A stretch of DNA of 20,306 nt from JAZUCT01 sp045639255. GTDB lineage: Bacteria > Bacillota > Clostridia > Christensenellales > UBA1242. The stretch is taken from positions 1-20,306 of the forward strand of contig JAZUCT010000008.1 in NCBI GenBank assembly GCA_045639255.1. Reading direction: 5' to 3'. The translations under genes and the position numbers were made by a program. Below the pieces are notes generated by a model, which made no database searches, was not told the DNA's origin, and was given only the letters and a program-made list of their open reading frames with translations. Shown here in pieces: positions 14,147 through 20,306 of this stretch (its first letter is position 1; every line of letters starts with the position of its first letter).

Positions 14147-14767
14147 ATGGACTTTGCAAACAAAAGCAACATTTTTGAAACAGTTAAAGTTAAATGTGCA
14201 AAAACATATTCAAATGTTTTTCTTGTTTTTGTTGTTTTTCTTTGCAGTGTTATGATGCTGTTCAGTTTTCTTTTAACACCAAAACTTGTTAAGGGCAGCA
14301 GTATGTATCCAACATTAAATATAAATTCAACAAGCAGTGATGTTGTTTATATTTTAAAGCAACATAATTATTCGGCAGGCGATATTGTTGTGCTAAGCAA
14401 GAACGATACGCAAAGTTACAGCGATGTTATAAAACGAATTGTTGCTGTTGGTGGCGATAAGGTTGCAATTTTGGAATTTGATGGTGTTTATAAGGTTGTT
14501 GTTAACAATGTTGCACTTGAAGAAAAGTATATTGCAAGTCAGCAAGATATGCAAGTTTGTTATTCAAATTTTAAGGCATATTTGCACCAAGCTGGCATAA
14601 CTGAAAACTATATAACCTTAAAAAGCGATGAAATTTTTGTTTTGGGCGATAACAGGGCAAACAGTTTTGATTCCAGCAACTATGGGCCAAGAAAAGTAAG
14701 TGAAGTTGAAGGCAGAGTTTTTTTGGTTGTTCCGCATAATAAATTCAAATTTAAAATAATTTGGTAA
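14147..14767 (+). CDS. lepB: Signal peptidase I, type SipS/LepB (206 aa)
   Basis: Membrane-bound serine/lysine protease that removes signal peptides from exported proteins. One transmembrane segment (about 25-44) is followed by GSSMYPTL with the nucleophile Ser52, then VIKRIVAVGGD with the general base Lys96. The GDNRANSFDSSNYGP box (167-181) has the usual GDN and SxDS but Ser in place of the Arg that normally follows. The Gram-positive form with a single N-terminal anchor fits the length. It has its own promoter and leads into yabP-yabQ-divIC with a gap of 44 nt and no clear terminator, so read-through is possible. Confidence 0.95.
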   Translation: MDFANKSNIFETVKVKCAKTYSNVFLVFVVFLCSVMMLFSFLLTPKLVKGSSMYPTLNINSTSSDVVYILKQHNYSAGDIVVLSKNDTQSYSDVIKRIVAVGGDKVAILEFDGVYKVVVNNVALEEKYIASQQDMQVCYSNFKAYLHQAGITENYITLKSDEIFVLGDNRANSFDSSNYGPRKVSEVEGRVFLVVPHNKFKFKIIW

Positions 14768-14811
14768 TAAATTATGTAACTTGTTAATAAACATATTTCA
14801 AGGGGTGAAGT

Positions 14812-15090
14812 ATGGATAATAAACAAGTTATGCCAAGCACAATTTCAATTGATAACCGAAGTGCACTTAAATTAACAGGTGTTGAAAAACTTTATTATAG
14901 TGTTCAAAACGAAACTCTTGTTGGAACAAGTTATGGAAAACTTTTAATAACAGGTTCAAACTTAACTGTTAAAAGAATTGCAATTGAACAAAATTTGTTG
15001 GAACTTGAAGGCAGAATTAACAGCATTAAATATGTAAGCGGTGAAAAAACTAAGCAAAAATCATTGTTTGGTTTTATTAAAAGGGGATAA
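14812..15090 (+). CDS. yabP: Sporulation protein YabP (92 aa)
   Basis: YabP/YqfC-family protein, needed for spore formation in Bacillus and expressed in the mother cell. The family pattern is clear: SIDNRSALKLTGVEK, then a short strand GKLLITGSNL, then NLLELEGRINSIKY (usually EVxxEGRIxSLxY). The C-terminus is basic. AAGGGGTG precedes ATG 14812. The gene order yabP-yabQ-divIC is the classical one. I could not find a convincing sigma-E promoter in the 44-nt gap, so its developmental control cannot be shown from this sequence. Confidence 0.9.
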   Translation: MDNKQVMPSTISIDNRSALKLTGVEKLYYSVQNETLVGTSYGKLLITGSNLTVKRIAIEQNLLELEGRINSIKYVSGEKTKQKSLFGFIKRG

Positions 15091-15094
15091 GTAA

Positions 15095-15439
15095 ATGAAT
15101 GGGCTTTCCCTTTTTTTAATTTTCTTGTTGGGCGGTTTTATTGCTTTTTGCATTGCACGAACAATAACCTTGCCTTTTAAGTTTTCAAAAAAGAAAGTTG
15201 TTATTTTTATTTATGATTTTTTAAATGTAATTTTTATTTGCCTTATTTTTCAGCTGTTAACAACAACCTTAAATTTTGGCATTTTTCGTGTTTATTTTAC
15301 AGTAAGCTTTATTTTTGGAACATGGCTTTGCAACAAAATTTTAATTTCGCCACTTGAAAAATTATTGATTAAGTTGTATAATGTTTTTCAAGAAAGGAGA
15401 AAACAAAAATTATGCAAGAAAGCAAAAAAGCAACCTTAA
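15095..15439 (+). CDS. yabQ: Spore cortex biosynthesis protein YabQ (114 aa)
   Basis: A small polytopic membrane protein of the YabQ family, required for cortex peptidoglycan formation and located in the outer forespore membrane in Bacillus. It shows about four hydrophobic segments (residues 4-20, 35-55, 62-80 and a weaker one near 80-95) with basic connecting regions, and ends in a basic tail (KKAKKQ). Position is the main support: it starts 4 nt after yabP, with AAGGGG inside the end of yabP, and overlaps the next gene, divIC, by 28 nt. Sequence similarity within this family is generally low, so context counts for much. Confidence 0.85.
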   Translation: MNGLSLFLIFLLGGFIAFCIARTITLPFKFSKKKVVIFIYDFLNVIFICLIFQLLTTTLNFGIFRVYFTVSFIFGTWLCNKILISPLEKLLIKLYNVFQERRKQKLCKKAKKQP

Positions 15440-15681
15440 TATGTTCGCTTATTGTATGTGTTTTTGTGTTTATTGCCATTGCACTTTTTTATCAATTCAG
15501 TGTTCTTTCAAGTTTGCAACAAGAACTTAAAAACAAAAATGCAGAATTGCAAAGGGTTAATGAATTGGTTAGCCAAACAAACGCTGAAATTGAACTTGTT
15601 CAAACAAATAATTATATTGAAAAATGGGCAAAAACCTTTTTAAATTGGGTTTGTGAAGGTGAAATTAAATTTGATATTTAA
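15412..15681 (+). CDS. divIC: Septum formation initiator, DivIC/FtsL family (89 aa)
   Basis: A divisome protein that acts with FtsL and DivIB at the septum. A short cytoplasmic start (MQESKKAT) leads to one transmembrane segment (about 9-30), then a coiled coil (LQQELKNKNAELQRVNELVS, about 35-65), then the NYIEKWAK region that in this family marks the start of the beta domain. AAGGAG at 15394-15399 is 12 nt before ATG 15412, a rather long spacing; no better start is present. It overlaps yabQ by 28 nt, so translation is likely coupled. The short length is typical. Confidence 0.9.
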   Translation: MQESKKATLICSLIVCVFVFIAIALFYQFSVLSSLQQELKNKNAELQRVNELVSQTNAEIELVQTNNYIEKWAKTFLNWVCEGEIKFDI

Positions 15682-15709
15682 AAAATTTGAATAATGTTCA
15701 AATTTTTTT
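15681..15709 (+). terminator. Terminator after divIC
   Basis: AAAAATTTGAA (15681-15691) pairs with TTCAAATTTTT (15697-15707) across a 5-nt loop, with T to 15709. It begins in the stop codon of divIC. Confidence 0.8.
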
Positions 15710-15719
15710 GTTAAATTTA

Positions 15720-15748
15720 TTGACATTTAAAATTTTTTAATGTATTAT
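15720..15748 (+). promoter_or_regulatory. Strong promoter of the tRNA cluster
   Basis: TTGACA (15720-15725, exact consensus), 17 nt, TATTAT (15743-15748, 5 of 6). The start site falls about 12 nt before the first tRNA. Confidence 0.85.
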
Positions 15749-15766
15749 ATTAAAGCATTCATATAT

Positions 15767-15843
<77 letters not shown>

Positions 15844-15850
15844 TTAATTT

Positions 15851-15927
15851 GGCGGCGTAGCTTAGTTGGTTATAGCGTTCGGTTCATACCCGAAAGGTCA
15901 AAAGTTCGAATCTTTTCGCCGCTACCA
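15851..15927 (+). tRNA. tRNA-Met (CAU), elongator
   Basis: A 77-nt cloverleaf with acceptor GGCGGCG/CGCCGCT, anticodon stem-loop TTCGG-TTCATAC-CCGAA, T arm AAAAG-TTCGAAT-CTTTT and encoded CCA. The acceptor resembles the Bacillus elongator tRNA-Met (GGCGGUG) rather than the CAU-anticodon tRNA-Ile (GGACCUU). It starts 7 nt after tRNA-fMet. Confidence 0.93.
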
Positions 15928-15942
15928 ATTAAAATTTAATAT

Positions 15943-16017
15943 GGCCCTGTGGTCAAGCGGTTAAGACATCACCCTTTCACGGTGGTATCCCGGGTTCGAT
16001 TCCCGGCAGGGTCACCA
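15943..16017 (+). tRNA. tRNA-Glu (UUC)
   Basis: 75 nt with acceptor GGCCCTG/CAGGGTC, anticodon loop CTTTCAC (UUC), T arm CCGGG-TTCGATT-CCCGG and encoded CCA. All stems pair. Its last 20 bases and the terminator that follows are repeated 157 bp downstream. Confidence 0.95.
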
Positions 16018-16038
16018 AACAAACTCATCGAAAGATGA
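15998..16038 (+). repeat. Direct repeat, copy 1 (tRNA-Glu 3' end plus terminator)
   Basis: 41 bases are identical to 16155-16195. They run from the T loop of tRNA-Glu through CCA and into the terminator hairpin. This copy belongs to the intact tRNA. Confidence 0.95.
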
Positions 16039-16045
16039 GTTTTTT
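16021..16045 (+). terminator. Terminator of the tRNA cluster, copy 1
   Basis: AAACTCATC (16021-16029), GAAA loop, GATGAGTTT (16034-16042), then T to 16045. A perfect 9-bp stem with a stable GNRA tetraloop. Confidence 0.93.
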
Positions 16046-16056
16046 CTTACATAACA

Positions 16057-16163
16057 CCGGGAATCGAATTAAGGAGAAAATTTGCATAATTGCAAATTTC
16101 CCGAAGGGTAAACAGTGGCCATCCACTGTTTATCGGGTATGGTCGCACAGGCGAGATTCCCGG
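16057..16163 (+). ncRNA. Predicted cloverleaf-like structured RNA of unknown class
   Basis: The closing stem CCGGGAATC (16057-16065) pairs with GATTCCCGG (16155-16163), 9 bp. Inside lie three hairpins in series. Arm 1 is AAATTTGCA-TAAT-TGCAAATTT (16078-16099). Arm 2 is CCCGA/TCGGG (16100-16104/16133-16137) enclosing TAAACAGTGG-CCAT-CCACTGTTTA (16109-16132). Arm 3 is TCGC-ACAG-GCGA (16143-16154), stacked directly on the closing stem. The 3' strand of the closing stem is the duplicated tRNA-Glu end, so the RNA would be followed by CACCA and a second terminator. No promoter is seen inside, so it would need read-through of terminator copy 1. I know no described RNA family with this layout. It may equally be a small mobile element or a recombination relic. 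Confidence 0.55.
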
Positions 16164-16195
16164 CAGGGTCACCAAACAAACTCATCGAAAGATGA
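16155..16195 (+). repeat. Direct repeat, copy 2 (tRNA-Glu 3' fragment plus terminator)
   Basis: Identical to 15998-16038, offset by 157. Only the 3' part of tRNA-Glu (from the T loop to CCA) is present; no anticodon or D arm precedes it, so this is not a tRNA gene. Confidence 0.95.
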
Positions 16196-16203
16196 TTTTT
16201 TTT
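16178..16203 (+). terminator. Terminator, copy 2
   Basis: The same hairpin as copy 1 with GAAA loop, but one G is missing from the 3' arm so a C is bulged. The T run is longer (16196-16203). Confidence 0.8.
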
Positions 16204-16228
16204 CTTTTTTAGTATGCTAAGCATTAAA

Positions 16229-16257
16229 TTGCTAAATAATTTAAATGGTGTTATAAT
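16229..16257 (+). promoter_or_regulatory. Promoter of the CPBP-rlmH operon
   Basis: TTGCTA (16229-16234), 17 nt, TATAAT (16252-16257) with TG at 16249-16250 (extended -10). A second TATAAT at 16277-16282 is too close to the ribosome site to be preferred. Confidence 0.7.
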
Positions 16258-16296
16258 TATTTAATAATTAATAAAATATAATATTTAAGGTGAAGC

Positions 16297-17382
16297 ATGA
16301 AAAAACAATATAATTTAAAAGATTCATCAAGCATATATATTCTTGCAATTTTAATTCCAATAATTGTTTCGTTTGCACTTAGTTTTGTTTTGGGCATAAT
16401 TTCAATAATAACAAAAATTGAAGCAGAAAATTTGCTTTCTAATATTTGGGTATATTCACTTGTTTTGCTTATAAGTCAGGGTTCATTTTTGGCAATTGTT
16501 TTGCTTTATAACAAAAAGAAAAACATTAACACATTTTCTGCAACAACACTTAGCAAAAAAGTTGGCATTTTAAATTATATTATTGTTGCAGGAATATCTG
16601 TTGCAAGTTTGTTTTTGTTTCTTCCGTTAATTAATTGGTTTGATGCTTTAATAAGAAGTTGGGGTTATTCTGCCAGTGGTGATTTGCCATTTGCAATAAA
16701 TAATATTCCAAGTTTAATTGTTGCATTGTTTTCACTTGCATTGCTTCCTGCAATTTGTGAAGAAATTGTTTTCAGGGGTGCAATTTTTAACGGCATAAAA
16801 AACACCATTGGTGCAAAAAAAGCAATTATTTTAAGTGCTTTATGTTTTTGCATTATGCATATGAGTTTGCAACAAACATTATATCCGCTTATTTTAGGCG
16901 TTGTTCTTGCACTTATTTTGCATTTCACTGGCAGTGTTAGGGCAACAATTTTTGCTCACTTTTGCAATAATGCAATTGTGGTTGTTTCAAACTTTATGGC
17001 AAGTTTTTCTCAGCAAACAGAGCAAATTGAACTTAAAGTTAATTTTCAAACAACAATTTCTGCATTTGTTTGGTTAATTGTTGGTTGTGGTGTGGTTGCA
17101 TTGGGTTGTTGGTTACTTAAAATTGTTAACAAACAAAAAACAGAAGCAAATCAGGCACAAGAAACAGAAAAGAACAATCTCTCACATCAATTGTTGGGTG
17201 AAATAAATTCAACCGAAAGTGTTAATAATTCAATTTCCTATGAACTTAACAATTCAAACACTAACATAATTGAAACACAACAAAAAACTTTTTTGAAGGC
17301 CGATATTAAAATATTTTGGTTATATATTGGAATTTCACTTGTTATGTGGATTGTTGAAAACATTATTTATTTCTTGGGGTAA
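16297..17382 (+). CDS. CPBP-family intramembrane metalloprotease (361 aa)
   Basis: Belongs to the CAAX-protease and bacteriocin-processing (CPBP/Abi) family of integral membrane proteins. The three family motifs are present: EEIVFR (E155, E156, R160), FCIMH (H188) and HFCNN (H221, N225), which form the presumed metal site within the membrane. About eight hydrophobic segments are seen, the first near residues 13-35. A polar Asn/Glu-rich cytoplasmic stretch (about 280-335) precedes a last transmembrane segment (338-359). AAGGTG lies 4 nt before ATG 16297. It is the first gene of a tight operon with a paralogue and rlmH. Substrates in such chromosomal copies are usually unknown; bacteriocin immunity or peptide processing are possibilities, but no bacteriocin gene is seen here. 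Confidence 0.88.
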   Translation: MKKQYNLKDSSSIYILAILIPIIVSFALSFVLGIISIITKIEAENLLSNIWVYSLVLLISQGSFLAIVLLYNKKKNINTFSATTLSKKVGILNYIIVAGISVASLFLFLPLINWFDALIRSWGYSASGDLPFAINNIPSLIVALFSLALLPAICEEIVFRGAIFNGIKNTIGAKKAIILSALCFCIMHMSLQQTLYPLILGVVLALILHFTGSVRATIFAHFCNNAIVVVSNFMASFSQQTEQIELKVNFQTTISAFVWLIVGCGVVALGCWLLKIVNKQKTEANQAQETEKNNLSHQLLGEINSTESVNNSISYELNNSNTNIIETQQKTFLKADIKIFWLYIGISLVMWIVENIIYFLG

Positions 17383-17385
17383 AAC

Positions 17386-18534
17386 ATGGAAAAACAAAAA
17401 AAATTTTCAAATATTTGCTTAATTTATTTAATTTCGCTTTTTTGCTTTGTGTTAGTAAGAATTGCAGCCGCATTGGGTGCGTTTAATATATTTAATGATG
17501 TTGTGGCAGATGCAGTTTTTACGCTTATTGTTCAACTTTTAATTATGGGCATTTTGCCATTTGTGTTATATATTGTTATTTATAAAAAACAAAAAATTAA
17601 CAAACAAACAATAAAAGAAACTTTAACAGATATTGGATTTAAAAAATTAAGTTTAAAATCAGTTATTATGTGCTTGGTTTTAGGCGTTTGCATTTATGTT
17701 TTTAACATTCTTATTGCATCGTTATTTGATATGATTTTATCGCTTTTGGGTTATGATGCTGGTTCAGGTTCATCAGGGCAACCAATAACTGCAAATTGGT
17801 ATTTATGGCTTTCACTTTTATTAACTGCTGTTTTGCCCGGTGTGTTTGAAGAAGTTTTGCACAGGGGAATTTTGCAAAAAGGAATAAGGGAAAGCAAAAA
17901 TCTTAAATGGGTGCTTTTGTGTTCAGGTTTATTTTTTGGCCTTATGCACTTAAACATTAATCAGTTTTTCTATGCAACAATAATTGGAATTTTCTTTGCA
18001 TTCATTGCTTATGTAACCAACAATATTTGGCCAAGCATAATTTTGCATTTTATGAATAATGCAATAAATGTTTTGCTAAGTTTTACAAGTGCAAACAATG
18101 GTTTTGGTGCAAAATTCTATTCAACATTAAACAATTTTTTGCAAAATAATAACATGGTTATTGTTATGATTTTTGTAACTTGTTTAATGCTTGTGCTAAC
18201 AACATTTTCAGCATGGCTTGTTGTTAAACTATATAACGATAACAACAAGGAAAATCAAATTTATTTAAGATTGTTAACACCAGCATTTATGAAAAACTAT
18301 TTAATTGTTAAAAAAAATCACGAAATTGCTTCAACACAAACAAGTTTAAACTATTCAAAATATGTAAGCAGGCAAAACGATGTTATTCCCGCTGAACAAG
18401 ACTTTTCTTCAATGTTTAACATTAAAAATGAAAAAACCGAAAAATTTAATTTTAAATATTCAGTTTTCTTTTATGCAATTTTAATATTGGGCGGATTAAC
18501 AACACTTTTTACTTTTATTTGGGGAATTTTATAA
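17386..18534 (+). CDS. Second CPBP-family intramembrane metalloprotease (382 aa)
   Basis: A paralogue of the preceding gene. Motifs EEVLHR (E155, E156, R160), FGLMH (H188) and HFMNN (H221, N225) fall at exactly the same residue numbers as in the first copy, although the sequences between them have diverged widely. It has about eight membrane segments, a polar cytoplasmic stretch (about 275-355), and a final transmembrane helix, again as in the first copy. It starts 3 nt after the first stop; the GGGG in the end of the first gene is the likely ribosome site. Its stop codon abuts the rlmH start. Function and substrate are unknown. Two adjacent copies suggest either a pair acting together or division of labour after duplication. 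Confidence 0.87.
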   Translation: MEKQKKFSNICLIYLISLFCFVLVRIAAALGAFNIFNDVVADAVFTLIVQLLIMGILPFVLYIVIYKKQKINKQTIKETLTDIGFKKLSLKSVIMCLVLGVCIYVFNILIASLFDMILSLLGYDAGSGSSGQPITANWYLWLSLLLTAVLPGVFEEVLHRGILQKGIRESKNLKWVLLCSGLFFGLMHLNINQFFYATIIGIFFAFIAYVTNNIWPSIILHFMNNAINVLLSFTSANNGFGAKFYSTLNNFLQNNNMVIVMIFVTCLMLVLTTFSAWLVVKLYNDNNKENQIYLRLLTPAFMKNYLIVKKNHEIASTQTSLNYSKYVSRQNDVIPAEQDFSSMFNIKNEKTEKFNFKYSVFFYAILILGGLTTLFTFIWGIL

Positions 18535-18999
18535 ATGCAAATAAACATTATAACAGTTGGTTCTTTAAAAGAAGAATATTTAAAACAGGCAGTTAACGAA
18601 TATTCAAAACGCCTTTCAAAATTTTGTTCACTTTCAATAACTGAACTTAAAGAAGAAAACATAACCGATAAAAACCTTATTCAAAAAGCACTTGAAACGG
18701 AAGCAGAAGAAATTATTAAACGCCTTAAAGGTTTTGTGGTTGTTATGGATATTAAGGGAAAAAGTTTAACAAGCGAACAATTTGCAAAAACGCTTAGCGA
18801 ACAAATGGTGCAAGGATTTTCACAATTCACTTTTGTTATTGGTTCAAGTTTTGGTTTAAGCGAAAAAGTTAAAGAAAAAGCAAACCTTAAACTGTCATTT
18901 TCGGCACTAACATTTCCGCATCAACTTTTCAGGGTTATGCTGTTGGAACAAATTTATCGTGCATTTGCAATAAATAACAACATTAAATATCATAAATAA
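18535..18999 (+). CDS. rlmH: 23S rRNA (pseudouridine-1915-N3)-methyltransferase RlmH (154 aa)
   Basis: A SPOUT-family methyltransferase that uses S-adenosylmethionine to methylate pseudouridine 1915 of 23S rRNA helix 69 on the 70S ribosome. The length is normal. The start MQINIITVGSLKEEYLKQ and the C-terminal knot (FVIGSS..GLSEKV, then SALTFPHQLFRVMLLEQIYRA, ending in the conserved YHK) are typical. The usual IGG(S/A)xG reads IGSSFG, with Ser at the second glycine. The ATG follows directly on the stop of the CPBP gene (no gap), so translation is probably coupled to it. A terminator follows. Confidence 0.95.
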   Translation: MQINIITVGSLKEEYLKQAVNEYSKRLSKFCSLSITELKEENITDKNLIQKALETEAEEIIKRLKGFVVVMDIKGKSLTSEQFAKTLSEQMVQGFSQFTFVIGSSFGLSEKVKEKANLKLSFSALTFPHQLFRVMLLEQIYRAFAINNNIKYHK

Positions 19000-19020
19000 A
19001 AGCCACATTTGGCTTTTTTT
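18998..19020 (+). terminator. Terminator after rlmH
   Basis: AAAAGCCA (18998-19005) pairs with TGGCTTTT (19010-19017) across a 4-nt loop, with T to 19020. Confidence 0.88.
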
Positions 19021-19041
19021 GTTGTTCAAATTAAGTATGTT

Positions 19042-19050
19042 TGATATAAT
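19042..19050 (+). promoter_or_regulatory. Extended -10 promoter of tadA
   Basis: TGATATAAT (hexamer 19045-19050). A weak -35 TTGTTC lies at 19022-19027, 17 nt upstream. GTGGTGA then precedes ATG 19068. Confidence 0.6.
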
Positions 19051-19067
19051 TTATTCAGTGGTGATTT

Positions 19068-19535
19068 ATGGAAAATTTTATGAATATTGCACTAAACGAA
19101 GCAAAAAAAGCATATAAATTAAAAGAAGTTCCTGTTGGAGCAGTTGTGGAATATAATGGCAAAGTTATTGCAAAAGCACACAATTTAAGGCACACAAAAA
19201 AAATAAGCACATTTCACGCAGAAATTTTGGCAATTCAAAAAGCATGCAAAAAACTTAAATGCTGGCAGTTAGAAAATTGCACTTTATATGTAACACTTGA
19301 ACCATGCGTTATGTGTGCAGGTGCAATAATTAATTCCAGAATTAAAAAAGTTGTTTATGGTGCAGTTGATAAAAATAACGGAGCATATTCAGTGTATAAC
19401 TGCGAAAACCTTAAAAATAACTTTAAAAGTGAAGTTGTTTTTGAACAAAACTTTCAGTGCAGCGAACTTCTTACAAATTTTTTTAGGGAGTTAAGAAAAT
19501 CTAAAAGTGCAAAATGTTCAAATAATATTGATTGA
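19068..19535 (+). CDS. tadA: tRNA-specific adenosine deaminase TadA (155 aa)
   Basis: A zinc deaminase that converts the wobble adenosine 34 of tRNA-Arg(ACG) to inosine. The cytidine-deaminase-fold motifs are HAE (H50, E52 as proton shuttle) and PCVMC (C80, C83), with EVPVGAVVEYNGKVIAKAHN before and NSRIKKVVYGAVD after, all typical of TadA. ATG 19068 is preceded by GTGGTGA; ATG 19080 is a shorter alternative. The C-terminal 20 residues are basic. Its end overlaps the next frame by 29 nt. The segment NNGAYSVYNCEN replaces the common KGGA(C/A)GS.YN. Confidence 0.93.
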   Translation: MENFMNIALNEAKKAYKLKEVPVGAVVEYNGKVIAKAHNLRHTKKISTFHAEILAIQKACKKLKCWQLENCTLYVTLEPCVMCAGAIINSRIKKVVYGAVDKNNGAYSVYNCENLKNNFKSEVVFEQNFQCSELLTNFFRELRKSKSAKCSNNID

Positions 19536-20306
19536 TAATTGTTTTTATAAAAATAAAATTTGTGGTTTAACAACAATTCAATGGTTGAAAAACAAATTTA
19601 ATCAAAATTGTGAAATTATTAATTCGAATGAAGAAATTAAAGGGCTATGTTTTAATAAAGAATATGCCCTTATTTTATTTTCAAGTTTTCCACTTATTAA
19701 AGAAAGTGATTTAATTTTGCTTAACGAATTTATGCAAACAAAACAACTTTCATATTGTGAATTTAATGGTGGATATTTCATTAAAACACAGTTAATTAAT
19801 AAAAAAACGCAAAATTTAACTTCAAATTTATATAATTTCGATTATAATGTTGAAATTAAAGATTATGCTTCGCTTAACATTGTTAAAAATGAAATTCAAA
19901 AAAATATTATTGAAAAACATATAAATAACGGTGTTAATTTTCAAAACAGTTTAAATGTTATTATTGATCAAACCGTTAAAATTGCAAGTGGTGTTGAAAT
20001 TGGAAATGGTTGTGAGCTTTATGGCTTAACTGAAATTGACCAATATGGTCAAATAAAATCTGGAAGTGTTTTAACAAATGTTAAGGTGCAAGAAAATGTT
20101 AAAATAACATCAAGTTACCTTGAAGAATGTGAAGTTTGTTCAGGTGCAGTTGTTGGCCCATTTGCAAGAATAAGAAAGGGAACAATTATTGGTGAAAATT
20201 GTAAAGTTGGCAATTTTGTTGAATTAAAACAAGCAAAAATTGAAAAAAATACAAAAATTTCGCATCTAACTTATGTAGGTGATGCAGAAATTGGTGAAAA
20301 TTGCAA
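19507..20306 (+). CDS. glmU: GlmU-like acetyltransferase with reduced N-terminal domain, cut by the window end
   Basis: The frame is open to the window edge (266 full codons). From about residue 140 it is a left-handed beta-helix with hexapeptide repeats and GlmU hallmarks: EKHINNGV, VVGPFARIRKGTIIG, VGNFVELKQAKI, and SHLTYVGDAEIGE. This is the glucosamine-1-phosphate acetyltransferase half, which makes GlcNAc-1-P for peptidoglycan. The usual N-terminal uridylyltransferase domain (about 225 residues, opening LAAGxGTRM) is replaced by about 115 residues (opening VQIILIDN) without that signature; YALILFSSFPLI may be a relic of the VLYGDxPL region. The start is uncertain: GTG 19507 fits the first strand but lies 16 nt after AGGGAG; TTG 19528 is possible. 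It overlaps tadA by 29 nt, so coupling is likely. The end is missing. Confidence 0.8.
   Translation, partial: MQNVQIILIDNCFYKNKICGLTTIQWLKNKFNQNCEIINSNEEIKGLCFNKEYALILFSSFPLIKESDLILLNEFMQTKQLSYCEFNGGYFIKTQLINKKTQNLTSNLYNFDYNVEIKDYASLNIVKNEIQKNIIEKHINNGVNFQNSLNVIIDQTVKIASGVEIGNGCELYGLTEIDQYGQIKSGSVLTNVKVQENVKITSSYLEECEVCSGAVVGPFARIRKGTIIGENCKVGNFVELKQAKIEKNTKISHLTYVGDAEIGENC

Noticed and set aside
14768..14811. Sigma-E promoter for yabP
   Set aside because: CATA-like (14791) and AATAA-like (14766) boxes exist, but the spacing is too long (18 nt) and the start would fall in the ribosome site.
16155..16174. A second tRNA-Glu gene
   Set aside because: Only the 3' fragment from the T loop to CCA is present; the acceptor 5' strand, D arm and anticodon are absent.
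16057..16200. T-box riboswitch or other known riboswitch upstream of the CPBP genes
   Set aside because: No T-box consensus (AAGGGTGG.ACC), no specifier loop, and a new promoter lies downstream at 16229-16257, so the element is not in the leader of that operon.
16035..16220. Open frame of 61 codons across the tRNA-Glu repeat region
   Set aside because: It has no ribosome site, starts in the terminator hairpin, and its length is explained by the GC-richer structured element. The repeated tRNA end and paired arms account for the sequence.

Overview
The window is AT-rich chromosomal DNA from a low-GC, Gram-positive-type, spore-forming bacterium of the Firmicutes/Clostridia sort, probably an uncultured gut-type lineage. 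The evidence is strong Shine-Dalgarno sites, sigma-A promoters (often with an extended TGn -10), U-tract terminators, a bacillus-like initiator tRNA, and the sporulation pair yabP-yabQ next to divIC. TGG encodes Trp and TGA is used as a stop, so the code is the standard bacterial one.

Layout. (1) 1-2850: a cysteine-containing HU protein, a divergent AMP-binding (acyl-CoA synthetase-like) enzyme, and an oppositely oriented ribbon-helix-helix-like protein. (2) 2940-10360: rpoB-rpoC as a two-gene unit with its own perfect consensus promoter, no ribosomal-protein gene adjacent, and a strong terminator. (3) 10362-14050: accessory genes. On the minus strand are a membrane-anchored metzincin-like protease, a MazG-like pyrophosphatase, an L-lactate dehydrogenase and an unknown membrane protein. 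On the plus strand is a Cys/Asn-rich protein with a BclA-like C-terminal fold. (4) 14098-15709: signal peptidase I, yabP, yabQ and divIC. (5) 15720-16205: tRNA-fMet, tRNA-Met and tRNA-Glu, then an unusual 107-nt cloverleaf-like element lying between two copies of the tRNA-Glu 3' end plus terminator. (6) 16229-19020: two tandem CPBP (CAAX-protease-like) membrane proteins coupled to rlmH. (7) 19042-end: tadA, then a GlmU-like acetyltransferase gene cut by the window edge, whose N-terminal uridylyltransferase domain is reduced.

The most striking signals are these. The RNA polymerase has several substitutions at normally near-invariant active-centre positions: beta' N458G, A426Q, R933K and H936Q plus bridge-helix changes (E. 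coli numbering), and beta rifampicin-pocket changes H526Q, S531T and L533V. The tRNA-Glu end is duplicated around a predicted cloverleaf RNA. The GlmU-like protein lacks the pyrophosphorylase signature. At least two genes appear to be transcribed as leaderless mRNAs. All alignments were made by eye against remembered family consensus; no database search was possible.
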